Shown one piece after another: positions 8,180 through 16,893 of a stretch of DNA of 55,293 bases. The translations under genes and the position numbers were made by a program. Under the pieces are notes generated by a model, which saw nothing but the letters and a program-made list of their open reading frames with translations, was not told the origin of the DNA and made no database searches. The DNA comes from an uncultured Lysobacteraceae bacterium (GTDB lineage: Bacteria > Pseudomonadota > Gammaproteobacteria > Xanthomonadales > Xanthomonadaceae): the NCBI GenBank assembly GCA_946480825.1, contig CAMLLG010000023.1:1-55293 (forward strand), in the 5' to 3' direction. Positions within the stretch are counted from its first letter, which is position 1, and each line of letters opens with the position of its first letter.

Positions 8180-8286
8180 GGCGGTCCGCTGCGTGGGGTA
8201 CCGCGATGCTGCCATGCCGGTGGGCGTTTGTCCCGCCGCCCCGGTGCGCGGCTATGCTCTGATCGCAGCGCAGCCCAGGAGGTGTC

Positions 8287-9123
8287 ATGTCGTCGCCCAC
8301 CGGATCGTCGCCCACCGGATCATCCTCACCGGGATCATCCTCACCGGAATCGTCGCCGCGGGAGCCCTCGCCCGAGGACACCCGCCCCTTCGTGGTGCCC
8401 TGTGCGGTGCTGGATGCCGGCGCGCCGCTGCGCTGGCTGCGCGCGGGGTGGCGGGATCTGCGCGCGGCACCGGGGCTGTCGATGCTGTTCGGCATCGTCA
8501 TCGTGCTGGTCAGCGCGGGCATCTCGCTGCTGGCCTGGAAGCTCGGGCGGTTCGCGCTGCTGGCGACGCTATTGTCGGGCTTCGTCTTCGTCGCGCCGCT
8601 GATCTGCGTCGGGCTGTATTGCGTCAGCCGCGCGCTGGAACGCGGGCAGCGTCCGTTGTTGGCCGATTCCTTCGTGCTGGCGCGACGCGTGGTCGGGCAG
8701 GCCGGCGTTTTCGCCATCGCCCAGGGCGTGATCGTGCTGCTGTGGTCGCGTGCGGGGATGATGGTCGGCGCGTTCTTCCCGGTCGACGACAACAATGCGC
8801 ATGCGCTGTGGGAATTCCTCGCGATCGGCTCGGCGGTCGGTTCGATCTTCGCGGCGCTGACCTTCGCGGTGGCGGCGTTCTCGCTGCCGATGATCGCCGA
8901 CCGCGACGTCGACATGATCACCGCCGGCGTGTCCAGCATCCACGCCGTGCTGCGCAACAAGACGGTCATGCTGTGGTGGGCGGCGATCATCGTGGTCCTC
9001 ACCGCCGTCGGTTTCGCCACCGCATTGCTCGGCCTGGGCGTGCTGATGCCGTGGCTGGCCTACGCCTCGTGGCACGGTTATCGGGAGACGCTCGATGCGG
9101 GCGCGTGGCCCGCGCTCGACTGA
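8287..9123 (+). CDS. DUF2189 family integral membrane protein
   Basis: The 278-residue product begins after a textbook AGGAGG (8277-8282). Residues 1-30 are a Ser/Pro/Gly-rich low-complexity tail encoded by 15-bp tandem repeats. From residue 35 it follows the DUF2189 pattern: a RWLRAGWRDL segment, then about six transmembrane helices ending with a GYRETLDA tail. The family occurs in alpha- and gammaproteobacteria and has no assigned biochemical role. It is likely an inner-membrane protein. It diverges from the TPR gene to its left, with about 107 bp between. Confidence 0.8.
   Translation: MSSPTGSSPTGSSSPGSSSPESSPREPSPEDTRPFVVPCAVLDAGAPLRWLRAGWRDLRAAPGLSMLFGIVIVLVSAGISLLAWKLGRFALLATLLSGFVFVAPLICVGLYCVSRALERGQRPLLADSFVLARRVVGQAGVFAIAQGVIVLLWSRAGMMVGAFFPVDDNNAHALWEFLAIGSAVGSIFAALTFAVAAFSLPMIADRDVDMITAGVSSIHAVLRNKTVMLWWAAIIVVLTAVGFATALLGLGVLMPWLAYASWHGYRETLDAGAWPALD
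8290..8349 (+). repeat. Four 15-bp tandem repeats at the 5' end of a gene
   Basis: Units TCGTCGCCCACCGGA (twice) and TCATCCTCACCGGRA (twice) run without a gap directly after the ATG. They are in frame and encode (S-S-P-T/G-G/E) motifs. Confidence 0.9.
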
Positions 9124-9196
9124 GCGTGCTTGACGGAATGTGTGCGGACGGCGCGTCGAAGGCCGATAATGCCGGTCTTCTCCCACGGATCCCGCG

Positions 9197-9550
9197 ATGA
9201 ACGCCGTACGCGCCTGCCCGCAATGCGCCCTGACCAACGTCTATGAGGACGGCGCGAATCACGTCTGCGCCGATTGCGGTCACGAGTGGCCGGTCGTCTC
9301 CGATGCCGGCGCCGATGCCGGCGGCGAGAAGACGGAGACGGTGCGCGACAGCAACGGCAATCCGCTGATCGACGGCGACACCGTGGTCGTGATCAAGGAC
9401 CTCAAGGTGAAGGGGTCGTCGATTCCGCTGAAGCAGGGCACGGTGATCAGGAACATCCGTCTGGTCGATGGCGATCCGGAGCACATCGAGGGACATTCCG
9501 ACAAGATCAAGGGGCTGGTGCTGAAGACCTGCTTCCTGCGCAAGGCCTGA
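9197..9550 (+). CDS. yjdM: YjdM/PhnA zinc-ribbon protein
   Basis: The 117-residue product has the N-terminal zinc ribbon CPQC...CADC (residues 8-29) and the conserved C-terminal domain with DGDTVVVIKDLKVKG. This is the full architecture of YjdM, historically called PhnA. The family was once linked to phosphonate metabolism, but the true role is unclear. An acidic/glycine linker extends the region between the two domains. The gene is followed 50 bp later by a DUF2256 gene in the same direction. Confidence 0.88.
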   Translation: MNAVRACPQCALTNVYEDGANHVCADCGHEWPVVSDAGADAGGEKTETVRDSNGNPLIDGDTVVVIKDLKVKGSSIPLKQGTVIRNIRLVDGDPEHIEGHSDKIKGLVLKTCFLRKA

Positions 9551-9575
9551 CGCCGTCGCCGTCCACATTCCCACG

Positions 9576-9592
9576 CACACACACACACACAC
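9576..9592 (+). repeat. CA dinucleotide run
   Basis: About eight CA units lie just upstream of the DUF2256 start, a possible slippage site. Confidence 0.8.
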
Positions 9593-9603
9593 TTTACGCA
9601 CCC

Positions 9604-9753
9604 ATGCCGTCCAAGGCCGATCTGCCGACGAAGCGCTGTCCGGTCTGCGGGCGCGATTTCGCCTGGCGCAGGAAATGGGCGCGCGACTGGGCCAACGTGA
9701 AGTTCTGTTCCGACGCGTGCCGCAAGGGCACGCCGCGCGGACGCGCGCGCTGA
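9604..9753 (+). CDS. DUF2256 small zinc-finger-like protein
   Basis: This 49-residue protein carries CPVCGRDFAWRRKWARDW and CSDACR, the four-cysteine arrangement and Trp/Arg-rich core of DUF2256. Proteins of this family are short and basic, and are often found beside photolyase or deoxyribodipyrimidine genes in other genomes, though none is seen here. Function is unknown. The size equals the usual family length. Confidence 0.85.
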   Translation: MPSKADLPTKRCPVCGRDFAWRRKWARDWANVKFCSDACRKGTPRGRAR

Positions 9754-9849
9754 TCCGGGGACGCGCGCGAGCGCATCGTCGTCGACGATTTTTCGGGGAC
9801 GAAACGCGCCATCGCGCGCATTCGTGATCGCCGTCGACGAGCGTTCGAC

Positions 9850-9865
9850 TTGAATACGTATGCAG
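9850..9865 (+). promoter_or_regulatory. Candidate LacI-type operator upstream of amylase
   Basis: TTGAATACGTATGCAG is an imperfect palindrome centred on CG (6 of 8 pairs match) about 190 bp before the amylase start. LacI-family sugar regulators bind sites of this shape. The rest of 9754-10055 holds no gene and no clear promoter. The assignment is inference from shape and position only. Confidence 0.3.
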
Positions 9866-10055
9866 CCATCCGTGCTGCATTGCGATGCCGTCCTAGCATT
9901 CGATCCCGTCGCGTACGCAATGTCGCGATGCGTCCGTCGCGAGCCGCCGGACGCGCGTTGCCGATCATCGTCCGTCCGTGCGCAGCGCATGCGGCGGAAG
10001 CAAGGAATGTCCGTCCCGCAACGCGGGATTTCGCCGCCCTTTCAGGAGAACCCAC

Positions 10056-11513
10056 ATGCCGTCCCCAGTCGACAAGTCCGCGATGAAGAAGTCAGCTCCG
10101 AAGACGAATGTTCCGAAGACGAACGCCGCGATCGTGCGCGCGTGCGCGACCCTGCTGCTCGCCGGCGCCGCGGCCGGCAACGCGCAGGCGGATGCCATCC
10201 TGCATGCGTTCAACTGGCGCTATGCCGACGTGCAGGCCCGCGCCGCCGAGATCCAGAGCGCCGGCTACAAGGCGGTGCTGGTGGCGCCGGCCTACAAATC
10301 CGCGGGCAGCCAGTGGTGGGCGCGCTATCAGCCGCAGGATTACCGCGTCATCCATCATCCGCTGGGCGACACCACGGCGTTCCGCAACATGGTGAACGCG
10401 CTCAATGCGCGCGGCGTCCACGTCTATGCCGACGTGCTGCTGAACCACATGGCCAACGAATCGGGCCAACGCTCCGATCTGAACTATCCGGGCACCAGCG
10501 TCATCAACCTCTACAACGGCAACCCGACCTACTACAACGGCATCCGCCTGTTCGGCAACCTGGGCTTCAATTTCCTCAGCGCCAACGACTTCGGCGAAGC
10601 GCGCTGCATCACGAACTACACCGACGTGTGGCAGGTGCAGAACTGGCGGCTGTGCGGCGGCGGCGGCGACGTCGGCCTGCCGGATCTGAAGAACAGCAGC
10701 TACGTGATTTCGCAGCAGCAGGAATATCTGCGGCAGCTGAAGGCGATCGGCGTGAAGGGCTTCCGTATCGACGCCGCGAAGCACATGCCGCTCAGCCACA
10801 TCAACGGCGTGCTGACCACCGACATCAAGAACGGCGTGTACGTGTTCGGCGAGATCATCACCGGCGCCGGCGCCGGCGAGATCGAGTACGACCGGTTCCT
10901 GCAGCCGTATCTGCAGGGCACCACGCACGCCGCCTACGATTTCCCGCTGCAGACCCAGATCCGCAACGCGTTCTCGTTCGGCGGCAGCATGAGCGCGCTG
11001 GTCGATCCGCTGGCCGTGGGCCAGGCGCTGCAGGGCGCACGCGCGGTCACCTTCACCGTGACCCACGACATTCCCAACAACAGCGGTTTCCGCTATGCGC
11101 TGATGGATCCCACCGACGAAACCCTGGCCTACGCCTACATCTTCGGGCGCAACGGCGGCAAGCCGATGGTCTATTCGGACAACAACGAGAGCGGCGACAA
11201 CCGCTGGGTCAACGCCTACAACCGCAACGACATCAAGGGCATGATCCGCTTCCACAACGCGGTCCAGGGCAACGACATGCAGGTGCTGTCGCACGGCAGC
11301 TGCCACATCGTCTTCCGTCGCGGCAGTCTCGGCATCGTCGGCATCAACAAGTGCGGCAGCACCGTCAACGCGTCGGTCAACATGAACAACAGCGTGCTAT
11401 GGTGGTACGCCAACTACACCGACACCCTCGGCTCGGGCAGCGTGGTGAACATCAACAGCGGCAATTACACCTTCAGCCTGCCGGCACGCAGCGCGAGGAT
11501 GTGGCTGCGCTGA
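10056..11513 (+). CDS. Secreted alpha-amylase, GH13
   Basis: The 485-residue enzyme starts at ATG 10056 with AGGAG at 10044-10048. A signal peptide spans about residues 17-46 (ATLLLAGAAAGNAQA). All four GH13 regions are present: DVLLNHM (region I), GFRIDAAKH (region II, nucleophile Asp), GEII (region III, acid/base Glu) and FTVTHD (region IV). The all-beta C-terminal domain ends SARMWLR. It hydrolyses internal alpha-1,4 glucosidic bonds of starch outside the cell. It lacks a visible starch-binding extension. A strong hairpin follows. The symbol is left blank because several unrelated amylase genes share names. Confidence 0.92.
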   Translation: MPSPVDKSAMKKSAPKTNVPKTNAAIVRACATLLLAGAAAGNAQADAILHAFNWRYADVQARAAEIQSAGYKAVLVAPAYKSAGSQWWARYQPQDYRVIHHPLGDTTAFRNMVNALNARGVHVYADVLLNHMANESGQRSDLNYPGTSVINLYNGNPTYYNGIRLFGNLGFNFLSANDFGEARCITNYTDVWQVQNWRLCGGGGDVGLPDLKNSSYVISQQQEYLRQLKAIGVKGFRIDAAKHMPLSHINGVLTTDIKNGVYVFGEIITGAGAGEIEYDRFLQPYLQGTTHAAYDFPLQTQIRNAFSFGGSMSALVDPLAVGQALQGARAVTFTVTHDIPNNSGFRYALMDPTDETLAYAYIFGRNGGKPMVYSDNNESGDNRWVNAYNRNDIKGMIRFHNAVQGNDMQVLSHGSCHIVFRRGSLGIVGINKCGSTVNASVNMNNSVLWWYANYTDTLGSGSVVNINSGNYTFSLPARSARMWLR

Positions 11514-11560
11514 TCGGGATCCTGGACCGCACTCGAGACCGTACTCGAGATCGCAACCCC

Positions 11561-11587
11561 GGGGCCGGCGATGACATCGCCGGCCCC
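11561..11587 (+). terminator. Hairpin after amylase
   Basis: A perfect 12-bp stem GGGGCCGGCGAT / ATCGCCGGCCCC with loop GAC lies 48 bp past the stop. No T-run follows. The remaining DNA from 11588 to 12047 shows no gene or other signal. Confidence 0.6.
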
Positions 11588-12047
11588 CTCCCGCGCGGGC
11601 CCCTGAGCGGCTGCGCGGTCGACCGCACGGCACACCGGCACCGATCCGCCCACGGCCGACCGCTCGTCGGAAAAACGTTTTCCACGATGGGCAGGCGTCC
11701 CGGCGATCATCGACCGGCGCATCATGGGCCTGCAGATGCGTCGTTCAGGGGGAGGAGGTGGGCCATGCCCGAATCCGCGGAAAAACCGCTTTGCGGTGGA
11801 TCGAAATGCGCTGGATCGCGATCGTGCGCCCATCTTTCTGCGCGGGATCGCCCTAGAATTCGCCCTGCGTCCGACCGGCGCCCGATCGCGGGCCCCGTGC
11901 CGTGACATCACATCCGCAGGGGGGCGGAACCATGATCACACCGACCGGCGCCGGGCCACTGGCCGCCCGTGGTCGCGGCATTGCGCCGTGGACCGATCGC
12001 AACGATGCCTGCCGCCGCTCCGGGCCGCCCCGGATGGCGCGTGCCGT

Positions 12048-12201
12048 CTAGAGCGTGTCATGCACTTTTTCATATGCCGCGTTGCGCAGCCTGTGGCGCC
12101 GAGACAAGGTTCCGTGGCGCAGCCTTGGCCGCGGCGCGGGCCTTGGCTCAGGCCCGCAGACGACCTTCGCGGCGTATGAAAAAGTGCATAACACGCTCTA
12201 G
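12048..12201. mobile_element. MITE-like element with 34-bp terminal inverted repeats
   Basis: The left end (12048-12081) and right end (12168-12201) are inverted copies differing at 2 of 34 positions; both begin CTAGAGCGTGT and contain ATGCACTTTTTCATA. The 86-bp GC-rich interior has no protein-like frame. CTAG at both outer edges may be a target preference or duplication. The element is non-autonomous and ends 16 bp before the GGDEF gene start. No cognate transposase is in the window. Confidence 0.75.
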
Positions 12202-12217
12202 GGACCGGGGCCGGAGC

Positions 12218-14134
12218 ATGCGCCTCCCGTTCGCGACCTTGCCTTCATCCCGCCGCGTCGCGGCATGGGTGCTGGCGCTGTCCGTCGTCATGGTCGGAAC
12301 GATGCCGGCGGCGACGGCGGTGGCCCAGCCGGCGACCGAGGCCGATGTGCGCGCGCTGCTGGCCAGGGTCGAGGCCGAACTGGAGGTCGATCCGAAACGC
12401 GCGGTGGCGACCGCCCGCCAGGCCATCGCCCTGGCCCGCGTCAGCGGCGACCTCGCCCTGCAGCGGGAGGCCGAAATCGAAGCCTGCGATGCGCAGGCGC
12501 TGGTCGACCCCGCGACCGCGCGGGTCGACGCCGAACGCGGCCTGCGCGTCGCGCGCAAGGCCGACGATCTCGAATCCGTCGCCGGCTTCCACAGTTGCCG
12601 CGGCTACGCCCTGGATCTGCAGGGCAATCCCGCCGCCGCGGCGATGGACTACGAGGCCGCGGTGGCCGCCGCCGAACGCGCGGAGAGCAAGTCGGCGCTC
12701 GCCGACGCGCTGGCGATGCGCGGCGAAAACCGCCACTACTACGGCCAATACGACGAAGCCATCGCCGATCTCAACCGCGCCTACGCCCTCAACGTCGAGC
12801 TCGGTCTGCGCAGCGGCCAGCGCTATTCGCTGAACGCCATCGCCAACGTGTACAGCGACGAGAACGTCGGCGAGTTCGACAAGGCGATCGCCTACTACCG
12901 GCAATTGCTCAGGCAGGACGAGATCGCCGGCTTCCGCAGCGGGGTCGCGACTTCGCGCTACAACATCGCCGCGGCGATGGAGATGAAGGGCGAATACGAC
13001 GCGGCGCTGCTCGAATACCGGCGCGCGCTGGAGATCGACACCGAACTGGGCAACCGCAGCGCGGTCGCCCAGGGCGAATGTTCGATCGGTGCGCTGCTGA
13101 CGAGGCAGGGCAAGGCGGCCGAGGGACTGCCGTGGATCGACCGGGCGCTGACGCGTTTCGTCGAGGCCGGCGATGCGGAAAGCACCGCGCGTTGCCGCCT
13201 GTCCCGGGCCCGCGCGCTGCGCGGCGTCGAGCGTCTTCGCGAAGCGAAGGCGGAACTGGCGTTCGCCGAACGCCATTTCCGCGCCAGCGCCAATCCGCGC
13301 TATCTCGCCAAGGTCTACGAGACCCTGGCCGACGTGCACGCCGCCTCCGGCGAATGGCGGCAGGCCTACGAAGCGTCGAAGGCGTACCGCGCGGCGCAGG
13401 AACAACTGGAGAAGCGCGCCCGCGAGGAGCAGACCTCGCGCCTGCGCGTGCAGTTCGACACCGCCAAGAAGGAACAGGAGAACCGCGCGCTGCTGATCGA
13501 GAACGCGCATCGCGGCGAGGCCTTGCGCAATGCCGAGCGCGTGCGTTCGCTGCAGCGGCTGGCGATCCTGCTCGGCGCCGCGCTGCTGGCGCTGCTCGCG
13601 GCGATGGCGCTGCAGCAGGTGAACCGCAGCCGGCGCCTCAAGCGATTGGCGATGACCGACGAGCTGACCGGCCTGCCCAATCGCCGCGGCATTCTCGAAT
13701 TCCTCGAACGCGCGCTCCGCGAAGCGCGGTCCGCGGACAGGCCGCTGGCCGTCGGCGTCTTCGACATCGACCATTTCAAGCGGATCAACGATGCCCACGG
13801 CCATCAGGGCGGCGATCGCGCCCTGCGCTCGATCGCGGACGTGGTGCGCCGGTCGCTGCCTGCGGATGCCCGGGTCGGACGCATGGGTGGCGAGGAGTTT
13901 CTCGTGGTGCTCCCGGGGATGGACGCCGTGCGCGCCCATGCGTTGGCCGAAACCCTGCGCGAAGCGGTGTCCGCAGCCGGATTCGAGGGCGGACGCTCCG
14001 ACGAACAGGTGACCATCAGCCTCGGTGTGGCCGCAGCCGGCGCCGACGAGAATGCCGACGCCCTGCTGAAGCGGGCGGACGATGCGCTGTATCGCGCGAA
14101 ACGCGAAGGTCGCGACCGGACCGTCTCCGGCTGA
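12218..14134 (+). CDS. TPR-GGDEF diguanylate cyclase, membrane anchored
   Basis: This 638-residue protein starts at ATG 12218, just after the MITE-like element; longer frames would read through that element. It has a signal peptide (to about AVAQPA), five or six TPR-type helix pairs (including NRHYYGQYDEAIADLNRAY and YNIAAAMEMKGEYDAALLEYRRAL), a coiled segment, one transmembrane helix (LAILLGAALLALLAAMAL) and a C-terminal GGDEF domain. The active site reads GGEEF, with TDELTGLPNRRG and DIDHFKRINDAHGHQGGD, so cyclic-di-GMP synthesis is expected. The RxxD inhibitory site normally just upstream of GGEEF is absent. A periplasmic TPR sensor would control cytoplasmic c-di-GMP production, and the next gene rightward starts a polysaccharide locus. 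Confidence 0.88.
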   Translation: MRLPFATLPSSRRVAAWVLALSVVMVGTMPAATAVAQPATEADVRALLARVEAELEVDPKRAVATARQAIALARVSGDLALQREAEIEACDAQALVDPATARVDAERGLRVARKADDLESVAGFHSCRGYALDLQGNPAAAAMDYEAAVAAAERAESKSALADALAMRGENRHYYGQYDEAIADLNRAYALNVELGLRSGQRYSLNAIANVYSDENVGEFDKAIAYYRQLLRQDEIAGFRSGVATSRYNIAAAMEMKGEYDAALLEYRRALEIDTELGNRSAVAQGECSIGALLTRQGKAAEGLPWIDRALTRFVEAGDAESTARCRLSRARALRGVERLREAKAELAFAERHFRASANPRYLAKVYETLADVHAASGEWRQAYEASKAYRAAQEQLEKRAREEQTSRLRVQFDTAKKEQENRALLIENAHRGEALRNAERVRSLQRLAILLGAALLALLAAMALQQVNRSRRLKRLAMTDELTGLPNRRGILEFLERALREARSADRPLAVGVFDIDHFKRINDAHGHQGGDRALRSIADVVRRSLPADARVGRMGGEEFLVVLPGMDAVRAHALAETLREAVSAAGFEGGRSDEQVTISLGVAAAGADENADALLKRADDALYRAKREGRDRTVSG

Positions 14135-14508
14135 GACGCCGCTTGCGCGCTGCATGGGGTCGAAGAGCCGTTCGGCCTCACGACCATTCGTGTCGAAGAC
14201 ATGAAACAAAGACTGTCTTTCGGCGCGGCAATGGTGTCGCCGTGGTGTCTTTGTGGTCGCGGATGGAACGATGGCGGGTGTTTTGTGCTGTCCTGTTTCT
14301 GCGAAGTGTGACGTTGTTGGATAATGTATTCGGGGACGACAAGCCGCGGTGAAGGACATGAGCCGCAGGCCCCGACTGAAGAGGCGCGATCGTCACAGGG
14401 GGACTGTGGGTGCAGCCCGCATCGCCCGTACCGCGTGCGCGGATGGGCCGGATGTCGTTTTGCCCGGGGTTCGATCGGGCGCCCGCATCGGCAGTACAGG
14501 GGGAGTGC
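14135..14508 (+). promoter_or_regulatory. 374-bp leader before polysaccharide locus
   Basis: No gene is present. The stretch is locally AT-richer around 14180-14330. A possible -10 element GATAAT (14320-14325) sits in GGATAATG, but no good -35 is found at 16-18 bp spacing. A GTG start with CAGGGGGA ends the region. A long leader for RNA- or protein-based control of the locus is possible but only inferred. Confidence 0.35.
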
Positions 14509-15903
14509 GTGAGGACCGTTCGATCCAGTCGCAAGAAGTTGGCGATTCGCAGTCTGTGGTTCACCGAGTTGTGCGTGTTGATCGTGTCGGTCATGGCTGC
14601 GGCGCGACTGCGTTTCCATGCCGACCCCGCCGGCCTCGAACACTTCATCGAAGGCATCGCGCCGCGCGCGCTGCTGGTGGCGCTGTGCATCACCGGCGCG
14701 ATGCTCGCCTTCGGCCTGTATCAGGCCTACGTCCGCCACAACCGCATCGACCTGCTGTTGCGCATCGTCCTGTCGTTCGCGCTGGGCGGGGTGATGCTGC
14801 TGGTGATCTATTACGCGGTGCCGGCGGCATACATCGGTCGCGGCGTCCTCGCGATCTCGCTGGGCATCGGCGCGGGTGCGGTGCTGGGCGTCCGCTACGC
14901 GGTGTCGAAACTGTCCTCGGCGCAGGCGCTGAAACAACGCGTGCTGGTGTACGGCGCCGGCAACAACGCGAACCTGATCAATACCCGGATGCGGCGGAAG
15001 AGCGACCGGCAGTCCTTCAACATCCTGGGGTTCATGCCGGCGTCGAGCCAGCCGGTGGTGGTGGACGACGCGCAGCTGATCCGTACCGACGAAACCCTGT
15101 GCGGCGTCGCCGAACGCCTCGACGTCGACGAAATCATCATCGCCCCGGATGAGCGCCGCGGCGGCATGCCGATGGAGCAGATGCTGAACTGCGTGCAGAA
15201 AGGCGTATTGGTCACCGACCTGTCGACCTTCTTCGAGCGCGAGGCCGGCATGGTCCAGCTCAACATCGTCGACCCGTCGTGGCTGGTGTTTTCCGGCGGA
15301 TTCGACTACTCCACGCCGCGCCGACTGACCAAGCGGTTCTTCGATCTGCTGGCCGCGGGCGCGCTGCTGGCGGTGGCATGGCCGGCAATGCTGCTGGTCG
15401 CGCTGGCCGTGAAGCTGGAATCGAAGGGGCCGGTGATCTATCGCCAGGTACGCGTCGGCGAACACGGCCGCCATTTCGAGATGATCAAGTTCCGCAGCAT
15501 GCGCGTCGACGCCGAGAGCGACGGCGTGGCGCGCTGGGCGACCAGAGACGACGATCGCAGTACCCGCGTCGGCAAATTCATCCGCAAGACCCGCCTCGAC
15601 GAATTGCCGCAGTTGTTCCTGGTGCTGCGGGGCGAGATGAGCTTCGTCGGCCCGCGTCCGGAACGTCCGCAGTTCGTCGAACTGCTGAACAGCGAGATCC
15701 GCTATTACGACGTGCGCCATTCGGTGAAACCCGGTCTCACCGGCTGGGCGCAGCTGAGATACCCCTACGGCGCTTCGGTGCGCGACGCCAACGAGAAGCT
15801 GAAATTCGATCTGTTCTACGTCAAGAACCACGGCATGATCTTCGATCTGATGATCATGCTGCAGACGGTGGAAGTGGTGCTGTTCGGGCGCGGCGCGCGC
15901 TGA
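14509..15903 (+). CDS. Polyprenyl-phosphate sugar transferase initiating polysaccharide synthesis
   Basis: The 464-residue protein starts with GTG at 14509, five bases after CAGGGGGA; an upstream in-frame GTG at 14410 lacks a ribosome site. It has four N-terminal helices, a nucleotide-binding-like middle domain (VLVYGAGNNANLI), a further membrane segment and a C-terminal bacterial sugar transferase domain with KRFFDLL, RQVRVGEHG, MIKFRSMRVDAE, LDELPQL and FVGPRPERP. These match the WcaJ/GumD/EpsB class, and most closely the XrtA-associated type. It moves a hexose-1-phosphate from a nucleotide sugar to undecaprenyl phosphate at the inner membrane, the first step of repeat-unit assembly. Confidence 0.9.
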   Translation: MRTVRSSRKKLAIRSLWFTELCVLIVSVMAAARLRFHADPAGLEHFIEGIAPRALLVALCITGAMLAFGLYQAYVRHNRIDLLLRIVLSFALGGVMLLVIYYAVPAAYIGRGVLAISLGIGAGAVLGVRYAVSKLSSAQALKQRVLVYGAGNNANLINTRMRRKSDRQSFNILGFMPASSQPVVVDDAQLIRTDETLCGVAERLDVDEIIIAPDERRGGMPMEQMLNCVQKGVLVTDLSTFFEREAGMVQLNIVDPSWLVFSGGFDYSTPRRLTKRFFDLLAAGALLAVAWPAMLLVALAVKLESKGPVIYRQVRVGEHGRHFEMIKFRSMRVDAESDGVARWATRDDDRSTRVGKFIRKTRLDELPQLFLVLRGEMSFVGPRPERPQFVELLNSEIRYYDVRHSVKPGLTGWAQLRYPYGASVRDANEKLKFDLFYVKNHGMIFDLMIMLQTVEVVLFGRGAR

Positions 15904-15951
15904 ACCGCCGGTTCCGTCGGGTTCGGCGTTGCGGTCGCGGCGCGACCGCGA

Positions 15952-16893
15952 TCAACCGCGGCCGAGCAGGGTGGCGGAGACGCGTTTCGCCGCGAACGGC
16001 AACAGCGCCCACGCCTGTCGGCGCGCCGCCGCGTTCGGCGCCTGGCACAGGGCGTCGCGCCACAGTCGCCACGCATCGCCCCAGCGCCTGCGGATCAGCA
16101 TGCCGCGCGCATTGCGGGCGTAGGTGGTGGCGAGCGCTTCGCGTTTCACCGCGGCCTCGACCGTGTCGCCGGCATCGGCCACGGCGCGCTCGACCACCTT
16201 GACGTAGTCGTCGTAGGTGCTGGCCTCGGCGGAGAGACCGTCGTGCCCGCGCATCGCTTCGACCAGTTCCGCTTCGACCACGCCGATCTTCCACCGGCGC
16301 GCGACGCGCAGATGGAAGTCGATGTCTTCGGCGGTACGCAGTGCGATATCGAACCCGCCGCAGGTCTCGAACACCTCGCGGCGGAACATCGCCGAGGCGG
16401 GCACCAGCGATGGATTCAGCAACAGCCAGCGCAGCGCCCAGCCGTCCTCGCGCAGCACGTCGCGACGGCGGAAGACGTCGTAGGGTGTGCCGTCGGCGTC
16501 GACGCGCACGACATCGCACAGCGCCATGCCGAAGTCGGGATGGCGCTCCAGCCAATCGAACTGGCGCGCGGTCTTGTCGGGGCGCCAGAGGTCGTCGCTG
16601 TCGAGCAGCGCGAAATAGCGGCCGCGCGCGCGCGCCATGCCGGCGTTGCGCGCCGCGGAGACGCCGGCATTGTCCTGGCGGTGATAGACGATGCGGGTCC
16701 CGATCAGATCGCCGTAACGCGCATGCAGCGCCGCTTCGGTGCCGTCGGTGGAGCCGTCGTCGACGACCACGATCTCCTCGATGGGATGGGTCTGCGCCAG
16801 CGCGGAATCGATCGCGCGCTGCACCAGTTCGCGCCGGTTCCACGTGGGTATAATCGCCGAAACATCGGCGGAAACTTCGATCGCGCGCGCCAT
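15952..16893 (-). CDS. Family 2 glycosyltransferase
   Basis: Residues from ATG 16893 give a 313-residue GT-A protein with VSAIIPTWNRRELV, VVVDDGSTDGT, NAGVSAARNAG and the metal-binding LDSDDLW. The acceptor side shows GGFDIALRTAEDIDFHLR, a typical ED catalytic-base region. The last 90 residues are helical. A TTG two codons upstream is possible. Its ATG overlaps, on the opposite strand, the ATG of the deacetylase gene (CATG at 16891-16894). It likely adds one sugar to the lipid-linked repeat unit. It converges on the initiating transferase. Confidence 0.85.
   Translation of the reverse strand: MARAIEVSADVSAIIPTWNRRELVQRAIDSALAQTHPIEEIVVVDDGSTDGTEAALHARYGDLIGTRIVYHRQDNAGVSAARNAGMARARGRYFALLDSDDLWRPDKTARQFDWLERHPDFGMALCDVVRVDADGTPYDVFRRRDVLREDGWALRWLLLNPSLVPASAMFRREVFETCGGFDIALRTAEDIDFHLRVARRWKIGVVEAELVEAMRGHDGLSAEASTYDDYVKVVERAVADAGDTVEAAVKREALATTYARNARGMLIRRRWGDAWRLWRDALCQAPNAAARRQAWALLPFAAKRVSATLLGRG

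Noticed and set aside
8290..8349. CRISPR-like array
   Set aside because: Units are contiguous and coding, without spacers. No CRISPR array was seen anywhere in the window.
11969..12217. Longer N-terminus for the GGDEF protein
   Set aside because: It would translate through the MITE-like element, whereas ATG 12218 gives a proper signal peptide.
12245..14359. 704-residue minus-strand frame
   Set aside because: Antisense of the TPR-GGDEF gene; no domain and no start signal.
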